A stretch of DNA of 64,000 bases. It comes from Blastocatellia bacterium UBA7656 (GTDB lineage Bacteria; Acidobacteriota; Blastocatellia; UBA7656). This document shows positions 58,920 through 64,000 of the stretch, one piece after another; position 1 is the stretch's first letter; each line of letters begins with the position of its first letter. A model generated the notes under the pieces. It did no database searches and was not told the origin of the DNA. It was given only the letters and a program-made list of their open reading frames with translations. The stretch spans positions 1 through 64,000 of the forward strand of contig DLHY01000047.1 in the NCBI GenBank assembly GCA_002483445.1, given 5' to 3'. The translations under genes and the position numbers were made by a program.

Positions 58920-60152
58920 CTACCACGCGATGCGATTGACGACGACATGTCCGTTGTTGATTACCACCAGCACATCCTGAATCGCTGTAATGTCGGCGAG
59001 CGGATTTCGGTCTATGACCACGAGATCGGCTTCCAGAGCCTTTTTCACCGCGCCCACTCGGTTATCTATACCTAAGCACGCGGCTGAAACCGAGGTCGCC
59101 GCTTTGATCGCATCCATCTGCGACATACCGCAGGCAACAAGCTCGATGATCTCGTGCGGCATCCTTCGTATGCTCGCAGGGCCATAAGAAGTGTCCGTCC
59201 CCGCGACGATGCGAACGCCCATCTTCGCCGCTTTAGCGGTGACTTCGCGTATGCGCGGAAGCATCGCGCGGCCTCGAACGGCAAGCACAGGATTGTCATA
59301 GTCCCCGCCCGGATCGATCAAATCGATCACGGTCGCTATCGTAGGCACAAGATAAGTCCCGCGTTCTTTCATCAGCGCAAGCGTCTGATCGCTCAGGTAA
59401 GTGCCATGCTCGATGGATCGCGCGCCCGCGCGCACAGCCGCCTGCGCCCCCTCATCTCCGTGCGCGTGGCAGGCGACGAAGATATTATGCCTGCGGGCTT
59501 CGTCTACGATTGCCGCAAGCTCTTCGTCTGTGAAGATTCGCTTTCGCGGATCGGTATCGGGAAGACCCGCGCGCTCGGTTCCCATCGTCTTTATCACGTT
59601 CGCGCCGCGCTCTATCATCAAGCGGACGACGCGGCGAACATTTTCCGCGCCCGAAAGCCCTGTCATCAGGTTGCTCATCGCTGGGAAATTCATGAAAAAC
59701 TCTTCAGCCATTCGCGGTCGGACGTGATAGCCCGCAGCGATCACGTCAGGAAGATCAACGGCTCCTGCGCGAGACAAATCGCGAATGCCAGCATCGGCGA
59801 AGTGATTGACTCCGAGGCATCTGAGCGTAGTCGACCCGGATGAGAGCGCCGCTCGCGCCGCTCTCATATCGCTGACGTGAGCGTGCGCATCGACGAATCC
59901 CGGCAGAAGCCATCTACCCTTGAGATCGAGTACGGTCGCGCCCGGAACTGTTTCAACCCCTGCGCTGACCGAATCGATTCGCCCGTCCTTGATGATTACA
60001 GTCACGTCGTTGAGAGCAGTGGCCGAGACTCCATCTATAAGATTGGCGTGCGTCAGCACTAGCGTTTTTGTTTGAGGCTGCCCGAATGACACAACGGCGG
60101 GCGTCATCAATAGCAGGAAGACGATCAGCAACAGGCACAGTTTCGATTTCAT
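58920..60152 (-). CDS. Exported amidohydrolase family protein
   Basis: 410 residues with a signal peptide (LCLLLIVFLLLMTPAVVSFG). The metal-dependent amidohydrolase barrel shows DAHAHVSD (two His ligands), a bridging Lys in NVIKTMGTE, CHAHGDEGA, EHGTYL and the catalytic Asp in AGTDTSYG. The closing beta-sandwich is GALKKALEADLVVID-like. This is the imidazolonepropionase-like/Xaa-Pro dipeptidase subgroup that often hydrolyses acyl-amino acids or dipeptides outside the cytosol; the substrate is unknown. The ribosome site GGGAGG precedes the ATG. Confidence 0.92.
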   Translation of the reverse strand: MKSKLCLLLIVFLLLMTPAVVSFGQPQTKTLVLTHANLIDGVSATALNDVTVIIKDGRIDSVSAGVETVPGATVLDLKGRWLLPGFVDAHAHVSDMRAARAALSSGSTTLRCLGVNHFADAGIRDLSRAGAVDLPDVIAAGYHVRPRMAEEFFMNFPAMSNLMTGLSGAENVRRVVRLMIERGANVIKTMGTERAGLPDTDPRKRIFTDEELAAIVDEARRHNIFVACHAHGDEGAQAAVRAGARSIEHGTYLSDQTLALMKERGTYLVPTIATVIDLIDPGGDYDNPVLAVRGRAMLPRIREVTAKAAKMGVRIVAGTDTSYGPASIRRMPHEIIELVACGMSQMDAIKAATSVSAACLGIDNRVGAVKKALEADLVVIDRNPLADITAIQDVLVVINNGHVVVNRIAW

Positions 60153-60260
60153 AAAGACCTCCCGGTTGAATCCTTCACTTGAAATTACCGGCCAATACCG
60201 ATAGCTTAAACGCTCCGTGTGGCGCAGGCGCGCTACATCAAATCATAAAGGAGTCTGGTA

Positions 60261-60331
60261 GCGCAATCGGGTCAGATTGCGCGCGCCCCGAAACTATGAA
60301 AATCGGGGAACCAGCAGGCTGGCAGCCCGCT
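60261..60331. repeat. Two adjacent dispersed hairpins
   Basis: GCGCAATC/GATTGCGC with a 6-bp loop (60261-60282) and AGCAGGCT-GGC-AGCCCGCT (60313-60331). The second matches the palindrome at 49901-49919 apart from two changes, and both are followed by GTAC. Confidence 0.75.
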
Positions 60332-60403
60332 GTACGTTTTCTAAGGAGTCGCTGATGTGGCGGGCGACGGCACCCTGACGTGATGAAAAACAATCGAGGG
60401 TTC

Positions 60404-60443
60404 GGACTCTCAAGACTGTCCAGACTCTCAAGACTCTATAGAC
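60404..60443. repeat. Tandem repeat, GACTCTCAA word
   Basis: Four degenerate GACTCTCAA/GACTGTCCA units ending 6 bp before the esterase ribosome site. It belongs to the same word family as 58834-58919 and 35109-35237. Confidence 0.85.
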
Positions 60444-60463
60444 TTTTTCGGAGGAGAGTATCT

Positions 60464-61195
60464 ATGCAAAGAGTGATTGATTCGTGGCACAGCGCGAATC
60501 TTGACCGAAGGATGGAGATTGCCACCTGGGGTCACTTCGGATTTCCGCTGCTGATGTTTCCCACTGCTGCGGCGGATTTTCTCGAATACGAGCGGTTTTA
60601 TGTCATCGATGTTTTGAAGGACTTTATCGAATCAGGCAAGGTCAAAGTTTTTTCCATCAACTCGATCAACCGATCAAGCTGGCTCAACTCCGAGCTTCAT
60701 CCGAAATACAAAGCTCTGCGACAGGCCCAGTACAACAACTATATCGTGGAAGAAATCGTGCCTTATATCTGGCATAGCTGCCGCGGACGAACGGGCATCA
60801 TAACGACGGGAGCCAGCCTCGGCGCTTTTCACTGCGCCAATCAACTCTTCCGCCGCCCCGACCTGTTCGACGGAATAATCGCCATGAGCGGAGCTTACGA
60901 TATCCGCGATTACTACTCCGGCGATTACTACGACGAAAATATCTACTTCAACAACCCTGTCGATTATCTGCCCAACCTCGACGGCCATTATCTTAATATG
61001 CTCAGACACAAGACGCACATTCACATAGTCACGGGGCAGGGCGATTACGAAAACCCCGACGCTTCGCGAAGGCTGACCGGAATACTTTCTCAAAAAGGCA
61101 TACCTCACGAACTCGACCTGTGGGGATTCGATATGCCTCACGACTGGCCGACATGGAGAAAGATGCTGCCGCACTACATAGCGACGAGATTCTGA
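60464..61195 (+). CDS. Alpha/beta-hydrolase esterase
   Basis: 243 residues from the ATG at 60464, which has GGAGGAGAG in front; a frame extending 28 codons upstream is encoded by a tandem repeat and is rejected. The protein matches esterase-D-like alpha/beta hydrolases. The nucleophile elbow is TGASLGAFHC (Ser around residue 121), the acid is probably in TGQGDYE, and the catalytic His is in MPHDWPTW. It contains many aromatic residues and has no signal peptide, so it acts in the cytosol. An SDR gene starts 1 bp after its stop, so both are co-transcribed. Confidence 0.9.
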   Translation: MQRVIDSWHSANLDRRMEIATWGHFGFPLLMFPTAAADFLEYERFYVIDVLKDFIESGKVKVFSINSINRSSWLNSELHPKYKALRQAQYNNYIVEEIVPYIWHSCRGRTGIITTGASLGAFHCANQLFRRPDLFDGIIAMSGAYDIRDYYSGDYYDENIYFNNPVDYLPNLDGHYLNMLRHKTHIHIVTGQGDYENPDASRRLTGILSQKGIPHELDLWGFDMPHDWPTWRKMLPHYIATRF

Positions 61196-61196
61196 T

Positions 61197-62078
61197 ATGG
61201 GAAAACTCTCGCGACAGGTCGCCATTGTGACGGGCGCTTCCGCTGGCATAGGAGAAGCGGCGGCGTATAGCCTTGCGCGCGAAGGCGCGACCGTCGTTTT
61301 GGCAGCGCGCAGACTCGAACGCCTCGACCGGATCAAACAGGAAATCGAATCAGCGGGAGGCAATGCTGTCGCTGTTGCCTGTGATGTGACTCTGGCCGAA
61401 GATCGCGAAAGACTCGTTTCTGATGCGATGAGCGTGAACGGGCGAATCGATGCGCTCATCAACAACGCGGGCTACGGGCAGCGCGGCCCCATCGAGATCG
61501 TTCCGGTAGAGAGCATCAGGCAAAACTTTGAGACGAATCTTTTCTCTCTGATCGCCCTGACGCAACTGGTCATCCCCGTGATGCGGCGGCAGGAAAGCGG
61601 GCGGATAATCAACATTAGCTCGGTGGCGGGTCGAATCGCCCGCCCGCTGTCGTCAGTGTATGACGCCACGAAACACGCTCTGGAAGCCATTTCTGACGGT
61701 ATGCGCGGAGAGCTTGCTCTGTTCGGTATAAAGGTAATCGTCATCGAGCCGGGTTTCATCATCACCGAATTTCTCGAAGTGGCCAATGAAATATCCCGAC
61801 CCATCATAGAAGGCGACAACCCTTATGCGCCGCTCTTCGCGGGGTTCAACGAAGGCTACAAGAGGATGCGCCGTATGGCGGGGCAGCCGGACGATATCGC
61901 AAGATTGATACTCAAGGCGATGGCAGACCCGCGCCCGCGTCCGCGATACGCCGCGCCGCGACACGCGCGAATTTTTCTTGCGGCGAAGAAGTGGATGCCG
62001 GATCGCTTGTTCGAATATATTGTGAACAGGCAGACGGGCATTTCTGCTGACCGCCTGCGAGCGCAAAACTTGAAATGA
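61197..62078 (+). CDS. Short-chain dehydrogenase
   Basis: A 293-residue classical SDR with TGASAGIGEAAA, NNAGYGQRGP, the catalytic Ser in INISSVAGR and YDATKHALEA with Tyr and Lys. Arg residues after the second strand (AARRLERLDR) favour NADP(H). The C-terminal extension of about 40 residues (RYAAPRHARIFLAAKKWMPDRLFEYI) is typical of SDRs related to steroid or retinol reductases. The substrate is unknown. It forms a two-gene unit with the esterase, perhaps hydrolysing an ester and reducing or oxidising the product. Confidence 0.93.
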   Translation: MGKLSRQVAIVTGASAGIGEAAAYSLAREGATVVLAARRLERLDRIKQEIESAGGNAVAVACDVTLAEDRERLVSDAMSVNGRIDALINNAGYGQRGPIEIVPVESIRQNFETNLFSLIALTQLVIPVMRRQESGRIINISSVAGRIARPLSSVYDATKHALEAISDGMRGELALFGIKVIVIEPGFIITEFLEVANEISRPIIEGDNPYAPLFAGFNEGYKRMRRMAGQPDDIARLILKAMADPRPRPRYAAPRHARIFLAAKKWMPDRLFEYIVNRQTGISADRLRAQNLK

Positions 62079-62129
62079 CGAGGCGGGCAAATTAGTATTC
62101 CCCCTTGAGTGAAAGGCATCATCGCAAAA

Positions 62130-63305
62130 ATGAAAATAATCATCCGGCAGTTGTGTTTTCTATTCGCTCTGTTTTTTTTCATCCCTTCCGTTTTTTTCGT
62201 AAAGGCTCGATCTCGGCAACAGGAAAAGCCTCTTCCGCAGGCCATCGTCGATAGCCTCGTTCACGATTTCGGGAATATCTTCAAAGGCGAGGTAATCAAT
62301 CACGTTTTTCGGATCAACAATATCGGAGACGCGCCGCTCGAACTTTCTGAAACCAGAAAACTCATCGGTCTGGCGCGACCTGCTCTCTGGCAGAGGTCGA
62401 GGCTCGACGGCGACTTCAAAGCCGCGCCTGTCAGAGCCAGCCTGTCGGCTCCGAGTTGATGCCCGCCTCCTGACCTTTTTTTCGAAAAGGTCATCCCGCC
62501 TGGTCAGGCTGGAATCATTCGAGTGATGATCAAGAAAACGGACGAGTTGGGCAAACTCGAAAGCAGCTTCGAGCTTTATACCAATGATCCCCGATCCACT
62601 GTCATCAAATTCAAACTCACGGCTACGGTTCAACCTCTGCCCGATTATGTCAAAAGGATCGTGAACGCAGTTACGGATCATGGAGAAAAGCTGGAGGCTT
62701 TCAATGTATGGCCCGCCCGTCAACCTGCGATTGTTCTTGAGCGCGGCGAGCAGTTCAAATTCGCTTTGCGCATCAGGCCCATCGCCGAAAACGCTCCCAA
62801 ACTTCAGGCTGCTGTGAGCAATTCCGATAAGGTCAAATGCGCGCTGCGAAGCGAGGCGGGTGATACCTACTGGATTGATTTGGAAGTCGGCCCAATCGAC
62901 GCAGTGGGTTTGATCGAGGCTCCGCTGACTCTCATCGCAGGAGCTTCGGACCTTACACTCAAGCTGGCTATCAACGTTCTTGATAACGCCATCCTCTTCA
63001 CGCCTAATGAAATCGATCTCGGAGAGGTTTCGCTCAAGGATTTGAAGAAAGGGCTTGAGCGAACAGGAAGAGTAGGAATACGAAAACAGGCTGGCGCGTT
63101 TCAAATCACGTCGCTCACTTCGACGATCAGTTTTCTCTCACTGGAAAAGCAATCAATCGTCGAGGGCCGCAATTACCTCATCCGCATCGGCATCAACGCG
63201 AAGCCGCTTCCCAAACGGGGAAGCTACGCGGGAGTGATAAAAATCGAAACTGACAACAATGGCCAGACGGTCGAAGTGCCGTGCAAAGTGACATTGGTTG
63301 ACTGA
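62130..63305 (+). CDS. DUF1573-like exported protein interrupted by an in-frame UGA
   Basis: One reading frame runs from ATG 62130 to TGA 63303, with a single TGA at 62457-62459. The first part has a signal peptide (IIIRQLCFLFALFFFIPSVFF) and the DUF1573 start VHDFGNIFKGEVINHVFRINNIGDAPLEL. The second part continues in the same frame with CPPPDLFFEKVIPPGQAG and SSFELYTNDPRSTVIKFKLTA, the expected remainder of that Ig-like domain, plus a second beta domain to the end. Reading frame and homology pattern are intact on both sides. The TGA could be a recent nonsense mutation, making this a pseudogene, or a recoded codon; a 9-bp hairpin begins 11 nt after it. An ATG at 62523 lacks a ribosome site. 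Confidence 0.7.
62471..62493 (+). promoter_or_regulatory. Hairpin 11 nt after the in-frame UGA
   Basis: TGACCTTTT-TTTCG-AAAAGGTCA, a perfect 9-bp stem with a 5-nt loop. The loop starts 21 nt after the UGA, inside the spacing expected for bacterial SECIS elements. The first two loop bases are T, not G, which departs from the usual model. Confidence 0.35.
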
Positions 63306-63902
63306 TCAATCCTTGTCGGTTTTTTCTTCGGGAGGGTCGACTTTCTTTCGCAGTTCCTCTATGCGTTTGCGAAGTCGGTCGGCCTGCGCCTGCAAATCGG
63401 CGATGTGATCCTGATACTTCGTTCCCTGCGCGCGTATATCTTCGAGCGCGCGTTGAAAGTCTGAGCGGACGGCTGCTTCCGTTTCTTCGCGGCGAATCCC
63501 TCCGCGAAGAGCGACCTCCTGCTGAATGTTTCTCAACCGTCGCTGGATGTCTGCCTCGCGCGCGTCGAGGTTGCCTTTGTAGTTGATCGCCTCTTCTATT
63601 TTCACTTCCAACTTGGCGAGTCTCTCTTCATTGAGCAGAAGTTCGAGAACCGCTGTGTTCCGTTCGCTTTGAATTCTCAGAGTTTTAAGCTCGGAGTTGA
63701 GCAATGCGATCTGATTCGAAAGACTTTGAATCGCGAGACGCAGAGCTTCGTTTTGCGCTTCCTGCGACGCGGCAACCTCACTTTTTTCCGTCGGAGTCTC
63801 CGCTGGTTTTTGCTGTCCCCGCGGTTTCGCATTTTCCTGAGACAACGCGATTGAAAAAAGTGACGCGATTATTGCCAGTATTAAAAATAAACGCCGGATC
63901 AT
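63306..63902 (-). CDS. Exported coiled-coil protein
   Basis: 198 residues. A signal peptide (MIRRLFLILAIIASLFSIALS) leads to a Lys/Glu/Pro linker and then a long heptad-patterned coiled coil (about residues 50-185; LRLAIQSLSNQIALLNSELKTLRIQ, HIADLQAQADRLRKRIEELRKKV). No enzymatic domain is present, and the function is unknown. The tail PPEEKTDKD is acidic. Its stop codon directly abuts the stop of the DUF1573-like gene on the other strand. The ribosome site GGAGGAG precedes the ATG. Confidence 0.8.
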   Translation of the reverse strand: MIRRLFLILAIIASLFSIALSQENAKPRGQQKPAETPTEKSEVAASQEAQNEALRLAIQSLSNQIALLNSELKTLRIQSERNTAVLELLLNEERLAKLEVKIEEAINYKGNLDAREADIQRRLRNIQQEVALRGGIRREETEAAVRSDFQRALEDIRAQGTKYQDHIADLQAQADRLRKRIEELRKKVDPPEEKTDKD

Positions 63903-63924
63903 AACTCGCTCCTCCTAAAAAAGC

Positions 63925-63966
63925 CTGGAGTCCAGTGGAGTCTGGAGTCCGTTATTTGGAGTCGTC
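63925..63966. repeat. Tandem repeat, GGAGTCTGGAGTCC word
   Basis: Degenerate GGAGTCCA/GGAGTCTG units upstream of the coiled-coil gene. The inverted partner, if any, would lie beyond the right edge. Confidence 0.8.
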
Positions 63967-64000
63967 ACCTGTTTTTCATCCTGCCAGCGCGTCGTCTCCC

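Larger units (their letters stand above)
60153..60463. other. Gap with three different hairpin repeats
   Basis: A 311-bp stretch between divergent genes. It contains GCGCAATC-N6-GATTGCGC (60261-60282), the AGCAGGCTGGCAGCCCGCT dyad (60313-60331) and an AGACTCTCA array (60404-60443). A frame through the last array would add a Leu-Ser-Arg-rich leader to the esterase but lacks a ribosome site. Confidence 0.7.

Noticed and set aside
60380..60463. A 28-codon Leu-Ser-Arg-rich extension at the start of the esterase gene
   Set aside because: It is translated from the GACTCTCAA repeat array and has no ribosome site, whereas the ATG at 60464 has GGAGGAGAG and starts the conserved domain.
62471..62493. 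Terminator after a first short DUF1573 gene
   Set aside because: The T run is inside the stem and loop, not after it, and coding continues in the same frame downstream.

Overview
The window reads as a chromosomal segment of a GC-rich, Gram-negative bacterium, most likely an acidobacterium and plausibly of the Blastocatellia type. This is an inference from gene content: a VWA-domain secreted protein of the kind common in Acidobacteriota, four paralogous Hanks-type kinases, many secreted peptidases and hydrolases (DUF885, M28, M20, P1, CocE, class C beta-lactamase fold), a long BNR-repeat protein, and short-tandem-repeat hairpins in many intergenic gaps. No rRNA, tRNA, CRISPR array or intact transposase is visible.

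Layout. 1-2.2 kb (minus): phosphorelay parts in permuted order (a damaged receiver, a receiver-HPt protein, and a PAS-HisKA-HATPase kinase running off the left edge). 2.5-4.5 kb: a palindrome cluster, then a BlaI-type repressor and M56 peptidase pair with its own candidate operator and terminator. 4.5-9.4 kb: a heavy-metal-type RND efflux operon (lipoprotein, adaptor, pump). 9.5-12.7 kb: accessory region with a single-chain HicA-HicB, an AT-rich orphan gene bounded by integron attC-like sites, and an antitoxin followed by a 14-codon PIN-toxin stump. 12.8-15.6 kb: GDP-mannose synthesis split over two genes, plus a nucleotidyltransferase-like protein. 16.0-23.9 kb: signalling block (STAS, SpoIIE-type phosphatase/RsbW-like protein, receiver, triple-PAS protein, TPR-AAA+-Fis sigma54 activator).

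24.2-37.4 kb: secreted peptidases, a rhomboid-TPR protease, a quinone/enone-type oxidoreductase, a beta-lactamase-fold hydrolase translationally coupled to a CocE hydrolase, an AidB-like acyl-CoA dehydrogenase and a DUF4252/VWA pair. 38.2-48.1 kb: a BNR-repeat exoprotein, a lipocalin-like secreted protein, a HugZ-like protein, an SDR, a sodium:solute symporter, and a P1 peptidase with an M20 deacylase, suggesting uptake and hydrolysis of peptide-like compounds.

48.4-56.1 kb: four tandem Ser/Thr kinases sharing one kinase domain type but carrying different C-terminal modules: a bare membrane tail, a periplasmic SUMF1-like domain, a cytosolic SUMF1-like domain, and a Gln/Trp-rich spacer with a membrane helix and a LolA-like domain. 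This quartet is the best candidate for an undescribed system. 56.1-63.9 kb: a thiolase-fold/DUF35 protein, an ARPP-1-like exported protein, an amidohydrolase, an esterase/SDR pair, a DUF1573-like protein interrupted by an in-frame UGA followed by a hairpin, and a coiled-coil exported protein.

Across the window, many gaps hold hairpins built from 7-9 bp tandem repeats. The word differs from place to place but the architecture recurs (direct array, unique loop, inverted array). In several places these arrays reach into start codons, stop codons or coding sequence.
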